A stretch of DNA of 20,973 nt from Candidatus Methanomethylophilaceae archaeon (GTDB lineage: Archaea; Thermoplasmatota; Thermoplasmata; Methanomassiliicoccales; Methanomethylophilaceae), in the NCBI GenBank assembly GCA_016297775.1, contig JAEDGA010000014.1, positions 1-20,973 on the forward strand, in the 5' to 3' direction. This document shows positions 7,727 through 15,045 of this stretch, piece after piece (within the stretch, counting starts at the first letter, position 1; every line of letters starts with the position of its first letter). A program made the position numbers and the translations under genes. The notes under the pieces are model-generated. The model ran no database searches and was not told the DNA's origin. It was given only the letters and a program-made list of their open reading frames with translations.

Positions 7727-8313
7727 CCATATCCTATCGTTACGGCAGGAACATCTATCTCAACATGACCAACAGGTGTCCCAACTCATGCACGTTCTGC
7801 GTGAGGAACTGCAGGGATTCACTCGGAGATGCGGATTCCCTGTGGTTGGATGAGGAACCCACAGTGGAGGAGACCATGGAGTCCCTGGACCGTTACGTCC
7901 CGGGATCGTATGACGAGGTGGTGTTCTGCGGATACGGCGAACCTACCGAAAGATTCGACGATATCGTGAAGGTCGCGAACCTCATACATGAGAGGTTGGG
8001 GAAGAAGGTCCGTCTCAACACCAACGGTCTGGGGAACCTGATCAACGGAAGGGACATCATACCCGAGATGAAGGGTGTGTTCGATTCCGTGTCGATATCC
8101 CTGAACGCGCCAGATGCCGGGACTTATATGTCCCTGTGCTCCCCGGAATTCGGTGACGGGAGCTACGATTCACTGATATCGTTCATCGAGGGATGCAGGG
8201 ATACCGTCGGGGATGTGACCGTGTCCGTCGTGTCCGGCACCATTTCGCAGGCGCAGGAGGACGAGTGCGAGAGGATCGCATCCCGTCTCGGTGTCCGTTA
8301 CCGCTGTCGCTGA
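7723..8313 (+). CDS. Small radical SAM protein (TatD-linked type)
   Basis: 196 residues. The [4Fe-4S]/SAM motif is CPNSCTFC (C19, C23, C26), preceded by GRNIYLNMTNRC and followed by FCGYGEPTERFD, a GGEP-like SAM-binding strand, and NTNGLGNLINGRD. This pattern resembles the group often annotated as TatD-family-associated radical SAM proteins, whose reaction is unknown. No TatD nuclease is next to it here. It starts inside the ybaK stop codon, so it is co-translated with ybaK. Its 3' end overlaps the convergent ridA by 16 bases. Confidence 0.85.
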   Translation: MTISYRYGRNIYLNMTNRCPNSCTFCVRNCRDSLGDADSLWLDEEPTVEETMESLDRYVPGSYDEVVFCGYGEPTERFDDIVKVANLIHERLGKKVRLNTNGLGNLINGRDIIPEMKGVFDSVSISLNAPDAGTYMSLCSPEFGDGSYDSLISFIEGCRDTVGDVTVSVVSGTISQAQEDECERIASRLGVRYRCR

Positions 8314-8684
8314 CCCTTGACGAAGATGGCATCGATCTCCAGGGACATCCCCTTGGGGATCCTCGATACCTCCACGCATGAGCGTGCGGGATAGGGTTCG
8401 GAGAACATCTCCGCGTATGCATCGTTGACATCGGGGAATTCCGAGATGTCCGACATGAATATGGTAACCTTGACGCAGTCGGACATGGAACATCCTGCAG
8501 CTTCCGCTATGGATCTGACATTCTCCAACGCGCGTATCGTCCTGTCGCGTACGCTGTCGGGAACGGATCCGTCCTTGGGATCCACGGGCAGCTGTCCCGA
8601 TACGAATACCATGCCGTTGCATTCAACGGCCTGCGAATACGGCCCCACCGCCTTGGGTGCACCGTCCGTCGATATTGGGTTCAT
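8298..8684 (-). CDS. ridA: RidA/YjgF-family enamine/imine deaminase
   Basis: 128 residues, the normal family length. RidA hydrolyses reactive enamine/imine intermediates such as 2-aminoacrylate made by PLP enzymes. Visible hallmarks are GPYSQAV near the N-terminus, VFVSGQLPVDP, ARSCVEVSRIPKG with the substrate-binding arginine (R101) and adjacent C103, and the late glutamate (E116) in MSLEIDAI. The start is ATG 8684, with GGTGAT just upstream. It is divergent from the HdrD-like gene over a 69-base gap that must hold both promoters. The stop is TAA. Confidence 0.94.
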   Translation of the reverse strand: MNPISTDGAPKAVGPYSQAVECNGMVFVSGQLPVDPKDGSVPDSVRDRTIRALENVRSIAEAAGCSMSDCVKVTIFMSDISEFPDVNDAYAEMFSEPYPARSCVEVSRIPKGMSLEIDAIFVKGQRQR

Positions 8685-8753
8685 GTATCACCCACCGCAT
8701 TACTCGGATATACGCCTGCCGAATCCATATAGAGGATATGTGATACTGGCGGC

Positions 8754-9725
8754 ATGGATATTCGCGAGGACATCTCCGGATTGATGGACCTGTGTATCGG
8801 ATGCGGCATATGCGAGACCGTGTGCCCTTCGTTCTCGAAGGGCGGGTGCGACCCCATGGCGGTCATGAAGAGGATGACCGATGACGCGGACGGGTGCATA
8901 GGATGCGGATGCTGTACCGATGCATGCCCGTACACCGAACCGGGGAAGGTGATGAAGTACCTGAACCATCTGAACAAGGGTCTGGGGATCACCCAATGCT
9001 ATCGCGATACCGGATTGAATCTGCCAATATCCTCGGATGCGGGGGAACCCGTACCGGATTATTCCGATGACGGCGTATTCCTGAACCCGGGATGTGTGGT
9101 ACTTGCAAAGGTGCCCTATCTGGAGTATGCCGGGGTGTCGGCCCTGAATGCCGTGGGTATGGATGCGAAACGTGCGGATGTGGGGTGCTGTACCCATCCC
9201 GTGACGTTCATGGGCCTCACCGACGGGGAGAGGGATTCGATGAAGAGGAAGGACTTCCAATCCCTGGGAGGGGGGCGCATGGTCACGCTGTGTCCCGGAT
9301 GTTCCGACGAATATGCATCATCGGGTGCTGATGCGGTGCACATCCTCGATGTGCTGTACGACAACATCGATTCGATAAGGGGGTTACCGGGTGTGGACAT
9401 CAGGGTGTGCATACAGCCCGGATGCGGACTGAAGGAAAAGGCCGGGATGTTCAGAGCCGTGGTGGAGGCATGCGGTGCGGAGATCGTGGAAGCGCCGATG
9501 GGATGCTGCGGCAAGGCGATACCGCGCATATCGGAGGAGCTGATGTCCGACCGTCAGAAGGATATGCGGGGAGCGGACGCGGTAGTCGTGGGATGTCCCC
9601 TCTGTCAGGACAGATACGATTCCGTCGAGGGAGGGATACCGTCCCTGCACATATCGGAACTTGTGATGATGGCATCCGGCGATACGGCAACGATGCCGCA
9701 CCACCGGATACACATCCGGAAGTGA
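8754..9725 (+). CDS. HdrD-like iron-sulfur protein: two [4Fe-4S] ferredoxin motifs plus two CCG domains
   Basis: 323 residues. The N-terminus has two classical [4Fe-4S] motifs, C14/C17/C20/C24 and C48/C51/C54/C58, each ending CP. Two CCG domains follow: C114, C145-C146, C180, C183 and C224, C251-C252, C281, C284. In heterodisulfide reductase HdrB/HdrD such domains hold non-cubane clusters that reduce CoM-S-S-CoB. The order matches HdrD or an HdrC-HdrB fusion, but the protein is shorter than Methanosarcina HdrD (about 400). It stands alone, without hdrA, hdrE or a FAD-linked oxidase next to it. It could be a second HdrD used in energy conservation, or a reductase for another disulfide or quinone-like partner. 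The start is ATG 8754, with no strong Shine-Dalgarno. Confidence 0.85.
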   Translation: MDIREDISGLMDLCIGCGICETVCPSFSKGGCDPMAVMKRMTDDADGCIGCGCCTDACPYTEPGKVMKYLNHLNKGLGITQCYRDTGLNLPISSDAGEPVPDYSDDGVFLNPGCVVLAKVPYLEYAGVSALNAVGMDAKRADVGCCTHPVTFMGLTDGERDSMKRKDFQSLGGGRMVTLCPGCSDEYASSGADAVHILDVLYDNIDSIRGLPGVDIRVCIQPGCGLKEKAGMFRAVVEACGAEIVEAPMGCCGKAIPRISEELMSDRQKDMRGADAVVVGCPLCQDRYDSVEGGIPSLHISELVMMASGDTATMPHHRIHIRK

Positions 9726-9738
9726 ACGTATATAGAAT

Positions 9739-9761
9739 GATCCGTGAGGGTATCACGGATC
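9739..9761. terminator. Bidirectional hairpin between convergent genes
   Basis: Perfect 9-base stem (gatccgtga / tcacggatc) with a 5-base loop gggta. It lies between the HdrD-like stop at 9725 and the cysteine-rich gene that ends at 9771 on the other strand. Its position fits a shared terminator for both. Confidence 0.65.
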
Positions 9762-9770
9762 GATGTGACA

Positions 9771-10091
9771 TCACTCGATGGTGATGGTCACGTCCCTCTT
9801 GATACCCATGTCGCTTGCGACCTCGACTGCCTTGATCATGGCACAGGGTACGGGGCACGCCGCGTGGGGGAGGGTCTTGGTGGCGAGCTGGTAGATCTCG
9901 GACTCGCAGATCGGGGATTCGATCTCGCAGTAGGGGTTGATGGGCTTGAGTCCCCAGGACATCTTCAGGATGTTGTGGCAGTCGCTCTCGATATCGAGGC
10001 GGACCATCATATCCTCCTGCTGTACAGCGTGGATCTTGGTGATCATGCGACATACTCCTGCATCGACGCATACCTTGCATTCCTTACACAT
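9771..10091 (-). CDS. Small cysteine-rich protein of methanogens (DUF6951-like)
   Basis: 106 residues with nine cysteines: C2, C5, C8, C14, C38, C55, C62, C79 and C83. The N-terminal MCKECKVCVDAGVC and the late HAACPVPCAMIKAVEVA suggest one or more metal or iron-sulfur sites. I recall similar short proteins in methanogen genomes under a DUF label (DUF6951), but no function is established. The start is ATG 10091. The frame is open to 10160 upstream, but that part contains the TATA box and the family begins at the CxxC motif. It is convergent with the HdrD-like gene, an interesting neighbour because both are cysteine-rich redox-type proteins. Expression is probably controlled by the palindrome described separately. 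Confidence 0.75.
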   Translation of the reverse strand: MCKECKVCVDAGVCRMITKIHAVQQEDMMVRLDIESDCHNILKMSWGLKPINPYCEIESPICESEIYQLATKTLPHAACPVPCAMIKAVEVASDMGIKRDVTITIE

Positions 10092-10120
10092 GACTTGATA
10101 ATCCAAGTCTTGGTATATTA
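10092..10120 (-). promoter_or_regulatory. TATA box and palindromic operator of the cysteine-rich gene
   Basis: On the minus strand a TATA element (TAATATACC, 10112-10120) is followed by GACTTG-N6-CAAGTC (10092-10109), which ends at the base before the ATG. The palindrome covers the expected transcription start, where a bound repressor would block the polymerase. The regulator is unknown. Confidence 0.55.
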
Positions 10121-10166
10121 GAGCGACAGTAACACCGTTATCCCCTGCGGAAATATACATAGGCGT

Positions 10167-11717
10167 TCAGGACTTGACTACCGATGTCAGCTTTCCCGGA
10201 TCCATGCCGAAGGTCTTCATGATCTCCGCCTGTGTGTTGTTGACCTTCGTATAGAAAGGCGTATCGAACCCTGGAATAGACACCTTCTTGATGTACTTCA
10301 TCTCCTGGAACAGTTCGACGGAGGTCATGTCCCTCAGGAGTGCGTTGGTCCTCATGGTGCGTTTGACCTGCATCCTCAGGATGAGCGTCAGGAAATGGAT
10401 GAACAGTCTTCCGTCATATTCCACATCCGAATACAGCTTCAGAGCGGTACGATCCACCTCGTTGCGCAGATTCTCGAAGTTCTTCTGCACCTTGTCCTTC
10501 TGCATGTAGAGATCCAGAGCGGTGACCGGACTCTTGATGGAATTCGATACCAGGACGAAGAAACCGGCGACGTCGTTGTATGTCATGATGGCCTCTCCGT
10601 TCTCCTCCACGATCCTTCCGTATTTGGTATCTGTGACGTTGAAGTATTTCCTGTAGAAGCTCTCGTGCTCCCTTATGCGCATGTTGTTCTCCAGCTCCCT
10701 GCGGCAGTCGTCTATGAGGCCCAGGAAGTACGAGAACTCCTTCTCGGATTCGTCCGCGCTGAAGTAGATGTGAGTGTAACATCTCCTCCCTTTCCAATAA
10801 TTCAGGAAGGACATGACGAACAGCTGTTCCCCTCCGATGATCTTCAGATTCTCCATGGCCATGATACGGTCCTTGACACGTACGATGGCGTCCTTGGCGA
10901 AATAGAACTCCGGAGGTGCCCTGATGACGAAACGGGTACCGTTGCGGAACAATCCGTCGATGTTCAGATCGTTGCAGAACTCCCTGTCCAGGATCTGCGT
11001 CACCTTGTTGAGATCCAGCCACGATTTGTCCCTGACCCTCCTGACGAGATCGATGTTGTCCACCGGGGGTTTGTTCCATACGCTGTACGTGACCGGAACA
11101 CCTGTCTTGGACGAGTATACCATGCTGATACCGGTGGACGGCACTATGGTCATCACGGGAAGATCGTTGAAACTGATGGTCTCCGTCCTCGTATCGTAGG
11201 ATGACACGGATGTGGTGTGGGACATGTAGAAATCATCCGTTTCCATGGTGTCCCTCCATTCGCGGAAGAACCTGAACATCGAGTTCTCATCTATCCTCGA
11301 CAACAGGTCGGTGATATCCTCGGTGGTTATCTCCTTGCCGTATGGGGTGTCGTTGTCCTTCGACCAGTGGACGATCCTCGACATGACCGGCGAGTCCGAA
11401 TCCAGGAGATAGAAACAACAGGTCAGCAGCAGTTTCCAATCGTTTGGGAAGGCCGCCTGTATGGATGCCGTGAGACCGCATCCGTCCGATACCCCTCTCA
11501 GAAAATAAGTGAGACCGAAGGAGTTGACGAACGCGGAGGTGACCGATTCCTTCTTCTGTCCCTTGTTGGGTACGATGTCCCCGGTGACGGGGTCCACGTG
11601 GCCGAGGCATTTCCTCTTGCACTCGCATCTCTTGAGCGTGCTGTTCCATACGGACTCGTTGAGATACGCGTAGACCTTCCCGGATGATTTGTTCTTCAGA
11701 TAGACTATCGAGGACAT
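10167..11717 (-). CDS. IS4/IS1634-type transposase, catalytic Glu replaced by Gln
   Basis: 516 residues, full length and unbroken. The DDE fold is recognisable: D175 in SYDTRTET, D244 in QILDREF, and near the C-terminus the IS4-type Y-x2-R-x3-E-x6-K signature as Y404, K407, Q411, R418 (YMQKDKVQKNFENLR), followed by DGRLFIHFLTLIL. The Glu position is a CAG codon (plus-strand 10485-10487), so the third catalytic acid appears lost. An N-terminal segment has four close cysteines/basic residues (RCECKRKC). The promoter is intact, with TTTAATATATC about 22-32 bases upstream of ATG 11717. I see no terminal inverted repeats or target-site duplication around it. It may be an inactive relic, a divergent active enzyme, or a domesticated protein. 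Confidence 0.85.
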   Translation of the reverse strand: MSSIVYLKNKSSGKVYAYLNESVWNSTLKRCECKRKCLGHVDPVTGDIVPNKGQKKESVTSAFVNSFGLTYFLRGVSDGCGLTASIQAAFPNDWKLLLTCCFYLLDSDSPVMSRIVHWSKDNDTPYGKEITTEDITDLLSRIDENSMFRFFREWRDTMETDDFYMSHTTSVSSYDTRTETISFNDLPVMTIVPSTGISMVYSSKTGVPVTYSVWNKPPVDNIDLVRRVRDKSWLDLNKVTQILDREFCNDLNIDGLFRNGTRFVIRAPPEFYFAKDAIVRVKDRIMAMENLKIIGGEQLFVMSFLNYWKGRRCYTHIYFSADESEKEFSYFLGLIDDCRRELENNMRIREHESFYRKYFNVTDTKYGRIVEENGEAIMTYNDVAGFFVLVSNSIKSPVTALDLYMQKDKVQKNFENLRNEVDRTALKLYSDVEYDGRLFIHFLTLILRMQVKRTMRTNALLRDMTSVELFQEMKYIKKVSIPGFDTPFYTKVNNTQAEIMKTFGMDPGKLTSVVKS

Positions 11718-11786
11718 CCTGTCCGTTCGATTGCCATCGATATATTAAATCTTAATCCATGGTTTATACATAGAATATGCTTAGAA

Positions 11787-11907
11787 GGATATGATATATC
11801 CGGACAACCCAGACTTAAATACGGATGTATGGATGGACCATCCATCACCATTCCGGGGAGGTACGATATCCCCTGTTTATAAATAGACATGAAGTAAGAC
11901 TATAAAT
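11787..11907 (+). promoter_or_regulatory. mtaC upstream region: three inverted repeats and two TATA boxes
   Basis: Before mtaC lie GGATAT-gat-ATATCC (11787-11801), a 17-base palindrome ATGGATGG-a-CCATCCAT (11829-11845), and GGGGA-N9-TCCCC (11855-11873). Two TATA-like boxes follow, at about 11877-11885 (ttataaata) and 11900-11907 (tataaatc). The second is about 25-30 bases before the ATG, giving a near-leaderless message; the first would give a leader of about 25 bases. This is dense for one promoter and suggests regulated expression of the methanol genes. Confidence 0.6.
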
Positions 11908-11931
11908 CGTTGGATTGTAATCGCCCGGCCT

Positions 11932-12720
11932 ATGTTGGATTACAGTTGTGTGGATAATGAATCTATATTCAGAAGATATGATATAGAGTCCGAGAACACC
12001 AACCTGCCGGCCAACATAATCGCAAGGATGCTGCCCGAATCCATGCTTCTCAAAGAGGTGGCCGCATCCGTCGTACATCTTAGGTTCAAATCCGTCGGTC
12101 CCGCCGTGATGCGTGCCCTCCAGATGAGATTGTCCGCCGAGGACGTGATCAACGACGGTCTCGTCAAAGGAATGGAGATCGTCAGTTACCTCTACTCCCA
12201 CGGTCTGTACTATCTTCCGGAGGTGATGATGGCCGCGAAGACCATGGAGATCGGCATAGCGATCGCGGAGAAACAGATGCCCGGCAAACGCTGTACCAAG
12301 GGTATCGTGGTGATGCATTCCGCAGAGGGGGATCCACACGACATAGGCAAGAACATAGCGGCGGTGATGCTGAGATCCGCCGGATACACCATAGTCGATC
12401 TAGGTAAGGATGTGCCTGTGGAGGATGTGGTGAAGACCGTCAAGAGGATCGGTCCGGTGATGGTAACCGGTACCGCACTGATGACCACCACCATGTCCGC
12501 ATTCCCGAAAGCGGCCGAGAAACTGCACGAAGCAGGAGTGGATATACCATACATGGTCGCGGGGGGTGCCGTCAACAGGGAGTTCGCCGAATCCTTCGAC
12601 GGAGGCATCTATTCCAGGAAGGCACTGCAGACACCTCCTCTCGTGGAGAAGGCACGTGCGGGATACGATTGGAGACGCATAAGGAAGGAATGGGACGAGA
12701 TCACGAGGGAGGTATCATGA
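11932..12720 (+). CDS. mtaC: MtaC, methanol-specific corrinoid protein
   Basis: 262 residues. MtaC carries the corrinoid that MtaB methylates with methanol and that MtaA demethylates to form methyl-CoM. The N-terminal helical cap (about 1-120) is followed by a Rossmann-like B12 domain with EGDPHDIGKN. D134-x-H136-xx-G139 is the DxHxxG motif whose histidine ligates cobalt; H136 has the same number as in the Methanosarcina barkeri protein. GTALMTTTM and AGGGAVN are further B12-domain blocks. The start is ATG 11932 (MLDYS, as in other MtaC). The stop overlaps the mtaB start (ATGA). No mtaA or corrinoid reactivase gene is adjacent, so these must lie elsewhere. Confidence 0.97.
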   Translation: MLDYSCVDNESIFRRYDIESENTNLPANIIARMLPESMLLKEVAASVVHLRFKSVGPAVMRALQMRLSAEDVINDGLVKGMEIVSYLYSHGLYYLPEVMMAAKTMEIGIAIAEKQMPGKRCTKGIVVMHSAEGDPHDIGKNIAAVMLRSAGYTIVDLGKDVPVEDVVKTVKRIGPVMVTGTALMTTTMSAFPKAAEKLHEAGVDIPYMVAGGAVNREFAESFDGGIYSRKALQTPPLVEKARAGYDWRRIRKEWDEITREVS

Positions 12721-14111
12721 ACAGATTCACGCGCATGGCGTACTCTTCGCCCGAGGACATGGTGTTCGGCAAGGCGAAGAAACCCCTGTCCTACGGACTG
12801 GGTATGAAGGTCGGTGCGGGATCCGTCGTTCCCGAGGTGAACTATGCACCGAGACCGGGTGCGGAGGACAGTCCCGAGAAGCTCCGCAAGGAGTATGTGG
12901 ATTACATCACCAGGGATGTGATATCCAGGGCGATAAACATGGGATTCCCCAGCCTTCAGCTGGAGACGGAGTGGATCTCCCTCATGGGTACCAAGCTCAA
13001 CATGTCCGCCGACATCGTGACATCCCAAAAGGAATGCGTGGAAGGATACCATACCATGTACGGCATCAATCTTGCCGTGAGACACACCATACCCGATCTG
13101 AGATTGTTCGAACAGCATCTCAGAAGACGCGTGAACAGGAACGACTACCCCTCGCTGCTTATGGGGTCGGCGGAGGTAGCCTGCGAGAACGGCGCTGATA
13201 TACTTTCGATAGAATCCATAGGAGGGAAGGAGGTCACGGACTATGCGATCACCCACGGCGACATCACCGCATACCTGTTCGGAGCAGGTATCCTCGGAGC
13301 GTTGGATGTGGAGAATCTGTGGTCCGAACTCAGCAACATCTGCAAGAAGAACGGCACCATCCCCGGAGGGGACACCAACTGTGCCAGCTCCAACATGGCC
13401 ATGTTCATGGCCGGGGGTTTCCTGGACAATGATGTGCAGAAGACGTTCTCCGCGATCGCCAGATGCATCTCCGCCGCCAGGACGCTCTGTGCGATAGAGG
13501 CGGGGGCCACCGGCCCCGGCAAGGACTGCGGTTACGAGAACATCGTCGTGAAGGCCATAACCGGGATACCGATCGCACAGGAGGGTAAGAACTGCCAATG
13601 CGCACACTGCGACCTCATGGGTAATCTGATGGCACAATGTTGCGACCTGTGGTCCAACGAATCCGTAGCGTACCATCCGGAGTTCGGAGGTACCTCTGTA
13701 CAGTGTTGGACCGGACAGATCGGATACGAGTGCTCGCTGATGAACACCGCGATCGCATCCAAGAAGGACAAGCTCCTCAGGGACCTGTACATGATCTCGG
13801 ACAGGGGAAGATCGCCTGAATCCTTCATATTGGCATATGACAACGCATGGGCTATCGGAAAGGCCATCGTCGAAGCCGGCGACTCCCATTACCTCCGTGC
13901 CAAGGCCGCGGCACTCACGGGTGCCAGACTGCTGATGGAAGGATACAACGACAAACGTCTGGGTCTCACGGAGAAACAGCTGTCCACGCTCAACAGGATC
14001 GTCAGGGACCTGGAATCCCTTCCCGATGAGGAGGACCTCTTCATGGAAGAGAGTATAAGAAGGTACGCCGAGGACGTACCCAGTTTCACTCCCGGCAACT
14101 ACGACCTGTGA
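12717..14111 (+). CDS. mtaB: MtaB, methanol:corrinoid methyltransferase (zinc enzyme)
   Basis: 464 residues, as expected for the family (about 460). MtaB activates methanol on a zinc ion and passes the methyl group to Co(I) of MtaC. The zinc ligands of the M. barkeri enzyme (Glu164, Cys220, Cys269) match here with a constant shift of two: E166 (DILSIESIGG), C222 (GGDTNCASSN) and C271 (GPGKDCGYEN). Start ATG 12717 is chosen because it overlaps the mtaC stop and the protein then begins at the usual point; the frame upstream is only overlap with mtaC. It is coupled to mtaC, so the two are made in fixed ratio. The gene ends three bases before the convergent CobW-type gene. Confidence 0.97.
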   Translation: MNRFTRMAYSSPEDMVFGKAKKPLSYGLGMKVGAGSVVPEVNYAPRPGAEDSPEKLRKEYVDYITRDVISRAINMGFPSLQLETEWISLMGTKLNMSADIVTSQKECVEGYHTMYGINLAVRHTIPDLRLFEQHLRRRVNRNDYPSLLMGSAEVACENGADILSIESIGGKEVTDYAITHGDITAYLFGAGILGALDVENLWSELSNICKKNGTIPGGDTNCASSNMAMFMAGGFLDNDVQKTFSAIARCISAARTLCAIEAGATGPGKDCGYENIVVKAITGIPIAQEGKNCQCAHCDLMGNLMAQCCDLWSNESVAYHPEFGGTSVQCWTGQIGYECSLMNTAIASKKDKLLRDLYMISDRGRSPESFILAYDNAWAIGKAIVEAGDSHYLRAKAAALTGARLLMEGYNDKRLGLTEKQLSTLNRIVRDLESLPDEEDLFMEESIRRYAEDVPSFTPGNYDL

Positions 14112-14114
14112 TCG

Positions 14115-14705
14115 TCAGATGAAGAGGGATGCCTTCAAAGCGGCATCCAATCCCTCGCCGGTCTTTCCGGACACCATGAACACGGGTACGCCGGGGCAGA
14201 TGTCCCTGAGCCATGCGGATACTTCGAACACGTTCTCGAAATCGACGGCATCGATCTTGTTGATCCAAAGCACATCCGCCTTCGACAACTGCATCCTGAG
14301 GAAGTCCTCCTTCTTCTCCCTGAGAACGGGGAAACGGTATGCGTCACAGATACCGATGATGGTGACCTCGTCCTCGTCCACGGTACCGCGGATGATCTCC
14401 TTGACCTTGTGGGGAAGTGCCAGTCCGGTAGGCTCTATGAGAAGCACGTCGGGATCGATGGACCTTTCGATGTCCCTCATGGTGGACTGCAACGAGCCCG
14501 ACAGCGAACAGCAGATGCAGCCCTCGGCCAGTTCCACGGTGTTGAGTCCGTCACCGTTGATCGTGGCACCGTCCACACCGATCTCTCCCATCTCGTTGAC
14601 GAGAACGGCCACCTTCTTGCCTTTCGCGATATAGGTCTCTGCGATCCTCATGACCAGCGTGGTCTTTCCGCTGCCGAGGAATCCTCCCATGATATGGATT
14701 ATCAT
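14115..14705 (-). CDS. Minimal CobW/HypB/UreG (G3E) family GTPase, putative metallochaperone
   Basis: 196 residues. Walker A is GGFLGSGKTT (7-16). The metal-binding CICC motif (63-66) is typical of COG0523 metallochaperones, EPTGLA (91-96) is the switch region and NKID (149-152) is the guanine-specificity motif. The usual C-terminal CobW_C domain is absent; the protein ends right after the GTPase core (KASLFI). The start is ATG 14705, where the P-loop strand begins; longer upstream readings would run through the promoter. The family delivers or inserts Zn, Co, Ni or Fe. Next to zinc-dependent mtaB and cobalt-dependent mtaC, a role in metal loading of the methanol system is plausible but inferred. 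It is divergent from the zinc-ribbon gene and shares a promoter element with it. Confidence 0.88.
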   Translation of the reverse strand: MIIHIMGGFLGSGKTTLVMRIAETYIAKGKKVAVLVNEMGEIGVDGATINGDGLNTVELAEGCICCSLSGSLQSTMRDIERSIDPDVLLIEPTGLALPHKVKEIIRGTVDEDEVTIIGICDAYRFPVLREKKEDFLRMQLSKADVLWINKIDAVDFENVFEVSAWLRDICPGVPVFMVSGKTGEGLDAALKASLFI

Positions 14706-14724
14706 CGTCCACCCGTATCGGAAG

Positions 14725-14783
14725 GTGCGGATATAAGTATGTTCGACCGGACACCGATGAAAATGGTTTATACATATCCGCAC
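14725..14783. promoter_or_regulatory. Divergent promoters of the GTPase and zinc-ribbon genes with a mirrored 10-base element
   Basis: The 10-base sequence gtgcggatat (14725-14734) recurs as its exact reverse complement atatccgcac (14774-14783), 39 bases apart. In each direction it touches or overlaps the TATA box: ACTTATATCC on minus and TTTATACAT on plus (14768-14776). Both copies lie just before the transcription starts, the place for a shared repressor. Confidence 0.6.
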
Positions 14784-14796
14784 GGATGGAGGGTGC

Positions 14797-15045
14797 ATGA
14801 AATTCAAATGTCCGGGGACCTGCAACAACGAGACCCCGCAGCTGGAGATCAGGATCTGTCCGGAATGCGGAAACGAGATCGAGATGTTCTCCATCGATAT
14901 GAAGGCGGAATGCGACAGATGCGGATTCGTCGCGTTCAACGACATACAGTCATGCTACCAATGGTGCGAGCATGCCGAGGAATGTCTCGGTCCCGAACTC
15001 TACAGGAAGCTCACCGCGGATCATGCGGAAGGCAACAGGAAGTAG
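14797..15045 (+). CDS. Small nine-cysteine zinc-ribbon protein
   Basis: 82 residues. The cysteines are C5, C9, C21, C24, C39, C42, C53, C57 and C63. C21/C24 (CPECGNE) and C39/C42 (CDRCGF) form a classic zinc ribbon. The tail SCYQWCEHAEECLG resembles a recurring motif (CxxWCxxAxxCxG) of short zinc-ribbon proteins found in anaerobes, of unknown role. The start is ATG 14797, with a strong GGAGGG just upstream. It is divergent from the CobW-type GTPase with a mirrored promoter element, so the two are probably co-regulated. It is the only complete gene in the window with a TAG stop, and another in-frame TAG follows four codons later. Its last 25 bases overlap the convergent permease gene. Confidence 0.82.
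   Translation: MKFKCPGTCNNETPQLEIRICPECGNEIEMFSIDMKAECDRCGFVAFNDIQSCYQWCEHAEECLGPELYRKLTADHAEGNRK

Noticed and set aside
10121..11800. Complete insertion sequence around the transposase
   Set aside because: No matching terminal inverted repeats or flanking direct repeats could be seen on the two sides, so only the gene is annotated.
12609..13889. Minus-strand open frame of about 420 codons opposite mtaC-mtaB
   Set aside because: Shadow frame; the plus strand holds conserved active-site residues of MtaB and the reverse translation shows no family features.
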